Shown here: positions 9,100 through 21,600 of the stretch, in pieces
Numbering within the stretch: the stretch's first letter is position 1
Layout: every line of letters starts with the position of its first letter
Assembly: GCA_964019135.1 (NCBI GenBank)
Contig: OZ025258.1
Coordinates: 3,863,961 to 3,927,960, forward strand
Direction: 5' to 3'
Length of the DNA stretch: 64,000 bases
DNA from: Arenicola marina
Lineage: Eukaryota > Annelida > Polychaeta > Arenicolidae
Program-made: the position numbers and the translations under genes
Notes under the pieces: model-generated
The model's input: only the letters and a program-made list of their open reading frames with translations
Databases searched by the model: none
What the model was told of the DNA's origin: nothing

Positions 9100-10494
9100 T
9101 TGGCGCAAGTGCCCCCAGGCAAGCCCGCTAGGGGCACAACGGTGTCCATGTAAAGTTTTATAGATGCCAGTTGGGAATCAACTGTAGTTTTTATCATAAT
9201 GTGTGCATGTACAATCATAGTGTTTATGGTCTGCGCCATGTCGTGATCCGCGCCATGTAGGAATATTCTCATATGGCGCTGCGCCAAATAGGAATTCCCA
9301 CATGGCGCGGCCATATCGGAATTGTGTGGAATTTAATCTTTCTGCATTTTAATAATAATAATAGTAACTGGATTTATTCTTACACGGTTCTCGCCCAATT
9401 AAATAAAACAACTACAATAGAATAGCTGGCTCAGTTGGAATAATTCTGATATGGTTGTAGCCTAAATAGAATTTTTTTATGGAACCAAGTTCCAAATGAT
9501 TCAGGCCATGTCTGCTTCTGACGAATTAAAACCTATTTACATGTTCAGCATTTTCAATAACATTTAGCATCACATTAAATATTTCCCGCCAACCAATGTT
9601 CTTGTGGTCTTCAGTATAACATGGTTGGATGGTCCAAAGCAAGCCTTAATTGCCGCTTATAATTTGCTATTGGCTGCCAAAGGAAAGGTGGACTAAGGTC
9701 TAATGCCTTTAATCGTAATCAGTAATGGTTGGGACCGTAGCAGTAAAGAGAGTGGCTAAATATATGCTGAGTGTTTCCAGTCTTCCAGGTCAACTGACTG
9801 TTGGGTTGGTGGAGATTTTTTAAATGTCCCGGGATCGCGCAGTTGCCAGTTGCGCTGAATGGGAATTCCGAAAATGCGCTGCGCCAATTCCGAATCAGCG
9901 CAGATTCCAACTTTGCGCGGAACATTTACATATTCTATATACCTTGTTCTATCTTCTGACATCAAGAAAGTGTGTCAACACTAGGTTGTTTCAGTTATAT
10001 TTTCACAAAGAAATGTTGAACCATAGTCTTTTCCCGACCAACCGCCATGCGTATGCAGCGCCACCTCGTGAGTCCTGCCATCATTTGAACCATTTGTAGC
10101 CTGGGTCCCAAACTTTGTAACCATGAATTACCTGTGAAAGAGGGCGCTGCTGTTGTCCTTAAGTTCAAAGTGAGCAACTGACCATGCCCTCTAGCTGAGA
10201 ATCATATACTAATGAAGCAGGGAACCAAGTTGCATTCACAGGTACCGGCATCCGCCAAAAATAAATATGGTAGCGGATGGTTGGTTAGGAAAAATGGTGT
10301 GCTCCAACTTTTCTTCGCGAAAATATAACCAAAACAACCTAGTATTGACAAACTTTCTTGATGTCAGAAGATAGATCAAGGTATATAGAATACTTAAGCA
10401 CTATGATTATACGAACATACATGCGTCTAAAGAACTTTGCATGGATACTGTTGTGCCCCTAGAAAGCTGGCTTGCCTGGGAGCACTTGCGCCAA
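9100..10494. mobile_element. Non-autonomous DNA transposon with long TIRs and 9-bp TSD
   Basis: The left end begins TTGGCGCAAGTGCCCCCAGG and the right end is its imperfect inverse, finishing CACTTGCGCCAA. Terminal inverted repeats run about 60 bp, with further matching inverse segments near 9203-9229 and 10400-10430. The sequence GGATGAAAT lies immediately outside both ends (9091-9099 and 10495-10503), a 9-bp target-site duplication. A nested inverted repeat of ~130 bp is formed by about 9928-10060 and 10257-10392. No transposase-like frame is seen. A 9-bp TSD with long TIRs would fit a Mutator-like element, but this is inference from structure only. Confidence 0.82.
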
Positions 10495-10693
10495 GGATGA
10501 AATATACTTTATATACAGATATCTGGAAGCAAAGCCTTTACTTATTGATCTGCAACCTACAGACCACCATAACCAACGGACCTAGGAAAGATCCCCAACT
10601 TGGAGTAAGACTATAAGTTGTAGAACCGTAATTTTCTCAGTAACTGCATAGCAAAGTTTGGCTGCACCGCAAAGTCACGCTCTCATTTACTTA

Positions 10694-11252
10694 CAGTAAA
10701 AGTCATAAATGCTGTAGCATGTCGTTTCGGCCCATATTTTCCATGAATTTTTCACGATCGCGCTAAAAATCACTGACGTGAGGAAGCAACACTGTGCAAT
10801 TTTAATGATACCAAACTTACGTGTGTACTGCGATGTTATCCTTTTTTAAGACACAACCAATATTTCTCCATGCTGACACTCAATTGGCAGCAAACGCAGT
10901 TCCGCAAATATACTAAAGCATACGTCATAAAATGACGTAGTTACCATGGCGCCGAACGTGCTCTGAACAATAAATGCTCTATATTTATACCAGCCACGCA
11001 CGCCATGGCAACTATAGACCATTTCATTGTCTGTGATTTAGTCTATTTGCGACAAAGTGTCTGTTGGCAATGGAGTGTCAGCATTGAGAAATATTATTTG
11101 TGTCTTAAAAAAGTCGCAGTACATACGTAAGTTTGGTATCATTAAAATTACACAGTGTTACTTTCTCACATCAGTGATTTTTAGAGCGATCGCGACAAAT
11201 TCGTGGAAAATATAGGCCAAAACAACATGCTACAGCATTTATGACTTTGACT
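10694..11252. repeat. Long inverted repeat (arms ~220 bp, spacer ~115 bp)
   Basis: The left arm (about 10694-10921) and right arm (about 11036-11252) are imperfect reverse complements. Examples are AGTCATAAATGCTGTAGCAT at 10701 against its inverse at 11226-11246, and TGCTGACACTC at 10871 against GAGTGTCAGCA at 11074. A transcript of either strand would fold into a long hairpin. It is probably a foldback or MITE-type element; I saw no clear target-site duplication. Confidence 0.85.
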
Positions 11253-11259
11253 TTAGCCC

Positions 11260-11743
11260 CCAAGTTTAGGTATCACGGTCACCGGCATCAAACTGTGGTC
11301 AGGTCCAAAACATATATACAACATGTGGCATTGTGTAGGAAGTAGACAGACTATCAACTGGTCGAACTGACATTACCAATGAGCACTGTCACTGTGACTG
11401 TGTCAGTGACACTGACACTGTCCACATAGTTCCATACAGTGTCACTGTCAGTGACAGGTGACAGTGACAGACAGTGACACTGACAGTTGCCAGTGACAGT
11501 TCCCCACTGACCAGTCAAAATAACACCCGTAACGTGAATGTTATGAAACAAGCAAACGACGCGGGTATTCCGATACCTTCTGGGGTGACCTCGGCCGACG
11601 TTAGCGGACCGAAATCTTCTGAATCCATCACAGAATGTTTTAGAAGCAATCCGTAACACTTTGACCCATCACTCTGCGAAATCTAAACACCATCGTCACA
11701 AGCAGAGGAAGAGGAAGTGACGTAGTCAATGCTGGCCGCTTAC
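11260..11743. repeat. Degenerate CAGTGACA-type microsatellite and flank
   Basis: From about 11384 to 11510 the sequence is a degenerate, partly palindromic run of CACTGT, GTGACA and ACTGACA words. The remainder to 11743 holds a 60-codon open frame with no recognisable content. Confidence 0.7.
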
Positions 11744-11785
11744 CCCACTGACAATCATCTTCTGCTTCTCTGCTTGTGAATCCAT
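11744..11785 (-). CDS. Candidate first coding exon of rabaptin (weak)
   Basis: The minus strand has an ATG with A at -3 and G at +4 that opens MDSQAEKQKMIVSG, followed at once by a good donor (GTGGG|gtaagc). It is 42 bp and ends in phase 0. It does not join in frame to the acceptor at 8026. It would join in frame only to an alternative acceptor near 8071 (tttag|ATTAG), which adds unconserved residues. It may instead be a 5' UTR exon with a short upstream frame, another gene, or chance. Confidence 0.25.
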
Positions 11786-12102
11786 TCTACAGAAGCCAAA
11801 CGCTTTACGAAATATTTACTGGTTTAATTACATGAAAATCAATTATTATATATCTTTAATTGTACATTTCCTTTCATTTGTGCGATAAATTTTACATTTC
11901 GACAAGTACGTGAGATTCGCCCTTGGTTGTTAGGCATGGTTACATTATGATCGAAGCATATAAGCGAATGATAAAACCTGGGCCTCTGCAAGTGCGCGTT
12001 GCTCTTGCCGCCTTAGTACAATAAGGGGGAAATAAAATGGGTGGTACCTACTTCAAGAAATAATGTCAGTTGTCAAATAATTTCCAATTGCCTCCAATTT
12101 AA

Positions 12103-12868
12103 ATCACGGGAGTTCCACTTCCAACCCTCTGTTCCGTTAAGTTCCCAACAATTCCAGCCCTCTGTCCTGTTGAGTTCCTAACTATTCCAACCCTCTGTTC
12201 TGTTGAGTTCCCAACTATTCCAACCCTTTGTCCTGTTGAGTTCCCAACTGTTCCAATCCTATCTCCTGTTGCATTCCCAACTATTCCAATCCTCTGTCCT
12301 TTCGAGTTCCCAACTGTTCCAATCCTGTGTCCTGTCGAGTTCCCAACTATTCCAATCCTCTATCCTGTCGAGTTACCAACTATTTCAAACCTCTGTCCCG
12401 TTGAGTTCCAAACTGTTCCAATTATTTGTCCTGTCGAGTTTCCAACTCTTCCAATCCTCTGTCCTGTTGAGTTCCCAACTATTCCAAACCTCTGTCACGT
12501 TGAGTTCCAGACTATTCCAACCATCTGTCCTGTTGAGTTCCCAACTATTCCAACCATTTGTCCCGTTGAGTTCCGAACTATTCCAATCATGTCTGTTGAG
12601 TTCCCAACTGTTCCAACCATTTGTTCTGTTGAGTTCCCAGCTATTAGAATCATGTCTGTTAAGTTCCCAACTATTCCAATCATGTCTGTTGAGTTCCCAA
12701 CTATTTCAACCATTCGCCCCTTGAGTTTCCAACTATTTCAACCATTCGTCCCTTGAGTTCCCAGCTATTAGAATCATATCCCGTTGAGTTCCGAAATATT
12801 CCAATCATGTCTGTTCAGTTCTCAACTATTCCAACCCTCTGTCCCGTTGAGTTCCCAACTATTCCAAC
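12103..12868. repeat. 33-bp minisatellite
   Basis: About 22 units of GAGTTCCCAACTATTCCAAC plus CCTCTGTCCTGTT, with single-base and small indel variants. The 33-bp period (11 codons) keeps frames open on both strands, giving repeat-only frames that I do not call as genes. The flank 11786-12102 shows no feature. Confidence 0.95.
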
Positions 12869-13191
12869 CCAAAGCATTTTTGTTTAGTTATTGCACCCTT
12901 CAATGTTGTGTGTATGCACTAAGGATAGTGTATCCTTGCATGTATACTAAGAACTTTAGTATATTATCCACCCGAGTGAAAATTGTGAAATGCAAAAAAA
13001 ATGAAAAAATGCTGTAAGAGCGGCTTCAACCGTTCCCATCGATCAGCACGCTTCAGTTATCACTGTCGGAAGGTTACGTGTTACAACGACAGATAGCCCG
13101 ACATCAATTAATCTGTAGCAACTCCCGAAACTTGCCGAGTGCGCATCGTAGAAATTAACGGCTAACAACATTGGCATATCTCCATTCTAAC

Positions 13192-13775
13192 TTCACCGCT
13201 ATAACCGTTTAGGTGCCTTCTCTTTCTGTGCCTTGTCTTTAACTACACCGCTGTCACATTTCCGGTATCTCCCCTTCATGCACCCTGTCTTCCAATTTCA
13301 TCGCTGCCACCTTTCTCGTACCTCCCCTTTCTGCGCCTTTTCTCCAACTACACCGCTGTCACCTTTCCGGTACCTCCCATTCCGGCACACAGTATCCAAG
13401 CTACACCGCTGTCTCTTTTGCCGGTACCTCCTCTTCCTGCGCCCTCCATTCTAACATCACCGCTGTCACCTTTCCGGTACCTCCTATTCCTGCGCCTTGT
13501 CTCCAACTACACCGCTATCAACTTTCCGGTACCTCCCCTCCCTGCGCCGTCCATTCTAACTTCACCGCTGTTACCTTTCTGGTACCACCAACTGGTCGCC
13601 GCTGTGTTTATTCCGGTGCCTTCCCTTCGTGCGCCTTGTCTTTGACTACACCGCTATCACCTTTCCGGTGCCTCCCCTTCCTGAATCCCGTCTTGTAACT
13701 ACACCGCTGTCACCTTTCTGGTACCACCCTTTCCTGAACTCCGTCTCCCAACCACATCGCTGTCACCTTTTCAAC
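13192..13775. repeat. ~52-bp degenerate minisatellite
   Basis: About 11 units containing ACACCGCTGTCACCTTTCCG and GTACCTCCCCTTCCTGCGCC, with considerable divergence and several indels. More diverged than most arrays in the window, so probably older. Confidence 0.9.
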
Positions 13776-15218
13776 ATGATCTGCTTGGAAACATGGCTCG
13801 TCTTCGTAATATTTAGTTAATAGAGATCTCTCAAACTCGGTCAGATAATACCATGTTTGGTGGGGGCTTGGTAGAGAGGCAAGGGGTGGGAGTGGGGGCG
13901 GGGGCTTCCTACCGTCACGCAAGCGGATGTCAATTTTAGGGGTTTTAACCCCCTCTTATGCAAACGGATATCGAGTTTAGGGGTAGCATACATCATTTCA
14001 AATATTGGACACACTGTGGCAATACAAAAACACAGCATTCTCATTGGTATATAAAGACCATAACGAATCGAAAGACAGTCAACCCTGCCTTGCTTATCTA
14101 AAGCATTTTGACACCAGTGACGATAATGGGAGCCCCCCCCCCCCCGACATAATTAGGGGCACTTGAAGCAGAAGGTGACTTTATTTCGTCAAAAGGGCCT
14201 TTTTATGTGCCCCAGTATCGTTACCAACTTTGATGCCCCCCCGCCCCTCCCAAAAAAAACACACTGAAAATTAAGCATCTTTGTATCGTAATACAACTAA
14301 GCGTCAGGGGTGGTTTCTCCTGCACGTGCATGAAAAGGCGCCCCCCCCCTTTATCGCTCAGAAAAGACAAAAATGGCTTGTGCAAGTGATGCTCTTTCTT
14401 ACCGGGACGAACTTTTAGACGTCCCAAATCAGGGTACCAACTTAGACCACTCCAGTTAGCGTCCTATATTTCGAAATTTCATGCTGTTTTTGTTACGGAA
14501 ATGTTGTAAAGAGATTAAAAATTGTACGAAAACATGTTACGACTGAGATTTGCTTATCAGAGAAAGAGGCAGCTGTTATTTTTTTGTGACGAAATTAGGA
14601 CACCGACGAAATTAGAGCACCATACATTTACGCCCGTTATAGCGGGTCAAAATTGGAACGTTTTTCAGCCGGTCAACCCACATTTCAGTGAATTTATGCA
14701 GCTTTCGAGGGATAACGCGGTCGTCTTTTCATGCATTTTATGAATTATATATATATATTTCAAACAAAAATCTGCAATCAAATAGGTGCTTTGGTGTATC
14801 ACAGCTATCCGTCTAGTGTTACAAGGCCATAGAATGATAATAATATCTAACAGTATAACTTAAGGTATGATGTCTATAAGTGTGAATGATAATGATCCAA
14901 GTCAGGGCTTCATGAGGATCGAATAAAGTCATTTATGTCCTTTTCTTTTTCCAGTTATAAAGACTTGTGTGGAGTGTGCAGTGAGAGATTTTATATATGC
15001 GTTTGTATGCAAGGGACGTCAGCAACAAGTCGTTATTTCTCAGATGAAGCCAATATTGTGAGGGCGCCAGGAGTAAGGACCTGGGTGAGGGGTCTTCCAC
15101 CCTGACGATCAGACACGATAGTGAGCCTACATAAAGACTGACATTAATAAGCGCTACCAACTACACGGTCTGTCTATAGACTCGTTATGTGCTGGGCGAG
15201 TGTTATCCAGTGGCTTAT
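13776..15218. other. Intergenic, no gene seen
   Basis: Mixed, mostly AT-rich sequence with a few poly-C runs (14137, 14237, 14340) and a short TA microsatellite near 14746. Small frames only. No exon or element recognised. Confidence 0.55.
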
Positions 15219-15221
15219 TTA

Positions 15222-17572
15222 ACAAACGCGGTTTGGCGGCTCATTATCTGCTACAGTTACCATGTAGGTGATGGAGGCTTTTAGCCGACTACGGGGCTTA
15301 TTGTCTGCTACAGTTACCATGTAGATGACGGAGGCTTTTAGCCGACTACGGGGCTTATTGTCTGCTACAGTTACCATGTAGATGATGGAGGCTTTTAGCC
15401 GACTACGGGGCTTATTGTCTGCTACAGTTACCATGTAGATGATGGAGGCTTTTAGCCGACTACGGGGCTTATTGTCTGCTACAGTTACCGTGTAGATGAT
15501 GGAGGCTTTTAGCCGACTACGGGGCTTATTGTCTGCTACAGTTACCATGTAGATGATGGAGGCTTTTAGCCGACTACGGGGCTTATTGTCTGCTACAGTT
15601 ACCATGTAGATGATGGAGGGTTTTAGCCGACTACGGGGCTTATTGTCTGCTACAGTTACCATGTAGATGATGGAGGCTTTTAGCCGACTACGGGGCTTAT
15701 TGTCTGCTACAGTTACCATGTAGATGATGGAGGCTTTTAGCCGACTACGGGGCTTATTGTCTGCTACAGTTACCATGTAGATGACGGAGGCTTTTAGCCG
15801 ACTACGGGGCTTATTGTCTGCTACAGTTACCATGTAGATGATGGAGGGTTTTAGCCGACTACGGGGCTTATTGTCTGCTACAGTTACCATGTAGATGACG
15901 GAGGCTTTTAGCCGACTACGGGGCTTATTGTCTGCTACAGTTACCATGTAGATGATGGAGGGTTTTAGCCGACTACGGGGCTTATTGTCTGCTACAGTTA
16001 CCATGTAGATTATGGAGGGTTTTAGCCGACTACGGGGCTTATTGTCTGCTACAGTTACCATGTAGATGATGGAGGCTTTTAGCCGACTACGGGGCTTATT
16101 GTCTGCTACAGTTACCATGTAGATGATGGAGGCTTTTAGCCGACTACGGGGCTTATTGTCTGCTACAGTTACCATGTAGATGATGGAGGCTTTTAGCCGA
16201 CTACGGGGCTTATTGTCTGCTACAGTTACCATGTAGATGATGGAGGCTTTTAGCCGACTACGGGGCTTATTGTCTGCTACAGTTACCATGTAGGTGATGG
16301 AGGGTTTTAGCCGACTACGGGGCTTATTGTCTGCTACAGTTACCATGTAGATTATGGAGGGTTTTAGCCGACTACGGGGCTTATTGTCTGCTACAGTTAC
16401 CATGTAGATGATGGAGGCTTTTAGCCGACTACGGGGCTTATTGTCTGCTACAGTTACCATGTAGATGATGGAGGCTTTTAGCCGACTACGGGGCTTATTG
16501 TCTGCTACAGTTACCATGTAGATGATGGAGGCTTTTAGCCGACTACGGGGCTTATTGTCTGCTACAGTTACCATGTAGATGATGGAGGGTTTTAGCCGAC
16601 TACGGGGCTTATTGTCTGCTACAGTTACCATGTAGGTGATGGAGGGTTTTAGCCGACTACGGGGCTTATTGTCTGCTACAGTTACCATGTAGATGATGGA
16701 GGGTTTTAGCCGACTACGGGGCTTATTGTCTGCTACAGTTACCATGTAGATGACGGAGGCTTTTAGCCGACTACGGGGCTTATTGTCTGCTACAGTTACC
16801 ATGTAGATGATGGAGGCTTTTAGCCGACTACGGGGCTTATTGTCTGCTACAGTTACCATGTAGATGATGGAGGCTTTTAGCCGACTACGGGGCTTATTGT
16901 CTGCTACAGTTACCATGTAGATGATGGAGGCTTTTAGCCGACTACGGGGCTTATTGTCTGCTACAGTTACCATGTAGATGATGGAGGCTTTTAGCCGACT
17001 ACGGGGCTTATTGTCTGCTACAGTTACCATGTAGGTGATGGAGGGTTTTAGCCGACTACGGGGCTTATTGTCTGCTACAGTTACCATGTAGATGATGGAG
17101 GGTTTTAGCCGACTACGGGGCTTATTGTCTGCTACAGTTACCATGTAGATGACGGAGGCTTTTAGCCGACTACGGGGCTTATTGTCTGCTACAGTTACCA
17201 TGTAGATGATGGAGGCTTTTAGCCGACTACGGGGCTTATTGTCTGCTACAGTTACCATGTAGATGATGGAGGCTTTTAGCCGACTACGGAGCTTATTGTC
17301 TGCTACAGTGACCATGTAGGTGATGGAGGGTTTTAGCCGACTACGGGGCTTATTGTCTGCTACAGTTACCATGTAGATGACGGAGGCTTTAGCCGACTAC
17401 GGGGCTTATTGTCTGCTACAGTTACCATGTAGATGATGGAGGGTTTTAGCCGACTACGGGGCTTATTGTCTGCTACAGTTACCATGTAGATTATGGAGGG
17501 TTTTAGCCGACTACGGAGCTCATTCTCGACTACAGTTACCATGTAGGTGATGGAGGGTTTAGCTAACTAATT
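15222..17572. repeat. 57-bp minisatellite, ~41 units
   Basis: Highly regular units of 57 bp: GCTTATTGTCTGCTACAGTT, ACCATGTAGATGATGGAGGC, TTTTAGCCGACTACGGG. Main variants are GGCTTTT/GGGTTTT, GATGATGG/GATGACGG/GGTGATGG and GATTATGG. 57 is 19 codons and the minus strand lacks stops, giving a 717-codon frame that is a repeat artefact. One unit near 17385 has lost a T and ends that frame. A diverged relative lies at 24184-24312. Confidence 0.97.
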
Positions 17573-18350
17573 AAGCCCCCTAGTTCAGACTACGTATATC
17601 ATCAGACTATGTATTATATATGTATGTATTATCCGAGAGACGTAATGGTATTGAAGCTGTGCGGGAAAGCTGTCCCCCGAGGCTCCTTCGCCGGAATTAA
17701 TCTCCAGATGGGATGTTTTATTCAAGTTGTTAGTGATGCAGTTCAGCCATGATTAATGACCTCACCCCAACCAATACCAAATATAATGTGGCCCTACGTC
17801 ACAACATAGCAGGACCAGGCACTCGAACAAATGGTAAAAAATACAATTATTCCTAGAAGTACGGACTGCTCCATTAAGACATAAACCCAACGAAGACCAA
17901 CTCAGCCTGAAGAGCAGCCCTCCTTTTAATGTATCATCAATGGAAGCCGTTTAATTACCCACTTTCGTACCATGCGGATCAAATCGCCTATCAGTTTGAC
18001 TTTAATGATGACGGTTTAATTACTTATTGCGGGTAATGCACAACTTGTTTTTCATGTACAATTCTTCTTCTAGCAAGTTGTCTCCTTCGCTCTTGTAATA
18101 GTCACCCACGCTATCACAGACTTCAATGAACACCTTCCTACACTTGATCGGTTGATACTACTATTTATTGTCTTCATTAAAATTGTGCGACGCCTCTAAT
18201 AAGCAGATATTTAGTGATATAGTATTAACTCTCGTGATCCGAGAATACCTAGTTTGTGAAGGTGGGACAACTAAACTTTAATAGCTTGAATGGGTCCAAA
18301 AATAATAAAACTCCTAAAATAGAACAAAAATGTTGTTGTTTTAGACGTCT
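17573..18350. other. Intergenic, no feature seen
   Basis: AT-rich unique-looking sequence with no convincing exon, repeat or RNA gene. Confidence 0.5.
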
Positions 18351-18456
18351 CATTGTGGCGCTCCCTTCACACGGAACCACCGGCCTCATCGGGCAGACCG
18401 CTCCACAAAAGGTACTTCCGGTTGGTGTTGCAGCCGGTACAACCCCACCCACCGCG
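18351..18456. repeat. Dispersed repeat, copy 1
   Basis: About 100 bp that recurs at 27311-27405. Shared blocks include GGGCAGACCGCTC, GGTACTTCCGGTT and CAGCCGGTACAAC. Both copies are in the same orientation, which suggests an interspersed element of unknown class. Confidence 0.75.
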
Positions 18457-18499
18457 GTCAATAAGGGTCAATAAGCCCTACGGAACGGTGACACGGGGT

Positions 18500-18612
18500 C
18501 GGGTGGAACTAGCCTCAGATGGAGGTGACACGGTTCGTACCCACCATCGGCTGAACTGCAGCTCAGCATGCTTACCAACTGAGCGAGAAAATAGGGTCTT
18601 ATGGCATCCATG
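18500..18612 (-). mobile_element. tRNA-like SINE head (weak)
   Basis: The minus strand reads GCTCAGTTGGTAAGCATGC, resembling an A box, followed about 35 bases later by GTGGGTACGAACCG, resembling a B box. The stems do not form a normal tRNA, so this is probably a tRNA-derived retroposon fragment. Confidence 0.45.
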
Positions 18613-18648
18613 GTAACATGAGGGAGGATTGCAATTGGGGGAATCTTC

Positions 18649-21600
18649 TTGATTTGCACACAAAACAAGGCCTTTGACACTGGTCAGCAGGACATACACT
18701 CCCCCCCTTCCCCTCCCACCCCTCCTTCCTTCCTAACCCGTGTAACTGCTATAATCGCTACACGATGGCATTACACCGGGAGAGAAACACATGAAGTGTT
18801 CGTCATTAGGACGGACTGAGCGGCAAGGGATCAATGCCTCACCGGTTACATGATGGCATTACACCGGGAGAGAAACACATGAAGTGTTCGTCATTAGGAC
18901 GGACTGAGCGGCAAGGGATCAATGCCTCACCGGTTACATGATGGCATTACACTGGGAGAGAAACACAGGAAGTGTTCGTCATTAGGACGGACTGAGCGGC
19001 AAGGGGTCGATGCCTCACCGGTTACATGATGGCATTACACTTCGAGAGAAACACAGGAAGTGTTCGTCACTAGGACGGACTGAGCGGCAAGGGATCAATG
19101 CCTCACCGGTTACATGATGGCATTACACTGGGAGAGAAACACAGGAAGCGTTCGTCATTAGGACGGACTGAGCGGCAAGGGATCAATGCCTCACCGGTTA
19201 CATGATGGCATTACACTGGGAGAGAAACACAGGAAGTGTTCGTCATTAGGACGGACTGAGCGACAAGGGATCAATGCCTCACCGGTTACATGATGGCATT
19301 ACACTGGGAGAGAAACACAGGAAGTGTTCGTCCCTAGGACGGACTGAGCGGCAAGGGATCAATGCCTCACCGGTTACATGATGGCATTACACTGGGAGAG
19401 AAACACAGGAAGTGTTCGTCATTAGGACGGACTGAGCGGCAAGGGATCAATGCCTCACCGGTTACATGATGGCATTACACTGGGAGAGAAACACATGAAG
19501 TGTTCATCATTAGGACGGACTGAGCGGCAAGGGATCAATGCCTCACCGGTTACATGATGGCATTACACTGGGAGAGAAACACAGGAAGTATTCGTCATTA
19601 GGACGGACTGAGCGGCAAGGGATCAATGCCTCACCGGTTACATGATGGCATTACACTGGGAGAGAAACACAGGAAGTGTTCGTCATTAGGACGGACTGAG
19701 CGGCAAGGGATCAATGCCTCACCGGTTACATGATGGCATTACACTGGGAGAGAAACACATGAAGTGTTCATCATTAGGACGGACTGAGCGGCAAGGGATC
19801 AATGCCTCACCGGTTACATGATGGCATTACACTGGGAGAGAAACACAGGAAGTGTTCGTCATTAGGACGGACTGAACGGCAAGGGATCAATGCCTCACCG
19901 GTTACATGATGGCATTACACTGGGAGAGAAACACAGGAAGTGTTAGTCATTAGGACGGACTGAACGGCAAGGGATCAATGCCTCACCGGTTACATGATGG
20001 CATTACACTGGGAGAGAAACACAGGAAGTGTTCGTCATTAGGACGGACTGAGCGGCAAGGGATCAATGCCTCACCGGTTACATGATGTCATTACACTGGG
20101 AGAGAAACACAGGAAGTGTTCGTCATTAGGACGGACTGAGCGGCAAGGGATCAATGCCTCACCGGTTACATGATGGCATTACACTGGGAGAGAAACACAA
20201 GAAGTGTTCGTCATTAGGACGGATTGAGCGGCAACGAATCAATGCCTCACCGGTTACATGATGGCCTTACACCGGGAGAGAAACACATGAAGTGTTCGTC
20301 ATTAGGACGGACTGAGCGGCAAGGGATCAATGCCTCACCGGTTACATGATGTCATTACACTGGGAGAGAAACACAGGAAGTGTTCGTCATTAGGACGGAC
20401 TGAGCGGCAAGGGATCAATGCCTCACCGGTTACATGATGGCATTACACCGGGAGAGAAACACAGGAAGTGTTCGTCATTAGGACGGACTGAGCGGCAAGG
20501 GATCAATGCCTCACCGGTTACATGATGGCATTACACTGGGAGAGAAACACAGGAAGTGTTCGTCATTAGGACGGACTGAGCGGCAAGGGATCAATGCCTC
20601 ACCGGTTACATGATGGCATTACACCGGAAGAGAAACACAGGAAGTGTTCGTCATTAGGACGGACTGAGCGGCAAGGGATCAATGCCTCACCGGTTACATG
20701 ATGGCATTACACTGGGAGAGAAACACAGGAAGTGTTCGTCATTAGAACGGACTGAGCGGCAAGGGATCAATGTCTCACCGGTTACATGATGGCATTACAC
20801 CGGGAGAGAAACACAGGAAGTGTTCGTCATTAGAACGGACTGAGCGGCAAGGGATCAATGCCTCACCGGTTACATGATGGCATTACACTGGGAGAGAAAC
20901 ACAGGAAGTGTTCGTCATTAGGACGGACTGAGCGGCAAGGGGTCAATGCCTCACCGGTTACATGATGGCATTACACTGGGAGAGAAACACAGGAAGTGTT
21001 CGTCATTAGGACGGACTGAGCGGCAAGGGATCAATGCCTCACCGGTTACATGATGGCATTACACTGGGAGAGAAACACAGGAAGTGTTCGTCATTAGGAT
21101 GGACTGAGCGGCAAGGGATCAATGCCTCACCGGTTACATGATGGCATTACACCGCGAGAGAAACACAGGAAGCGTTCGTCATTAGGACGGACTGAGCGGC
21201 AAGGGATCAATGCCTCACCGGTTACATGATGGCCTTACACTGGGAGAGAAACACAGGAAGTGTTCGTCATTAGGACGGACTGAGCGGCCAGGGATCAATG
21301 CCTCACCGGTTACATGATGGCATTACACCGGGAGAGAAACACAGGAAGTGTTCGTCATTAGAACGGACTGAGCGGCAAGGGATCAATGCCTCACCGGTTA
21401 CATGATGGCATTACACTGGGAGAAAAACACAGGAAGTGTTCGTCATTAGGACGGACTGAGCGGCAAGGGGTCAATGCCTCACCGGTTACATGATGGCATT
21501 ACACTGGGAGAGAAACACAGGAAGTGTTCGTCATTAGGACGGACTGAGCGGCAAGGGATCAATGCCTCACCGGTTACATGATGGCATTACACCGGGAGAG

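Noticed and set aside
12203-12724. 173-codon frame with SSQLFQP repeats
   Set aside because: 33-bp minisatellite, a multiple of three, open on both strands.
15219-17372. 717-codon minus-strand frame of a 19-residue repeat (MVTVADNKPRSRLKASIIY)
   Set aside because: Regular and eye-catching, but the 57-bp unit is simply a multiple of three. Unit changes are not biased to synonymous sites on inspection, and a frameshifted unit at the right edge is tolerated.
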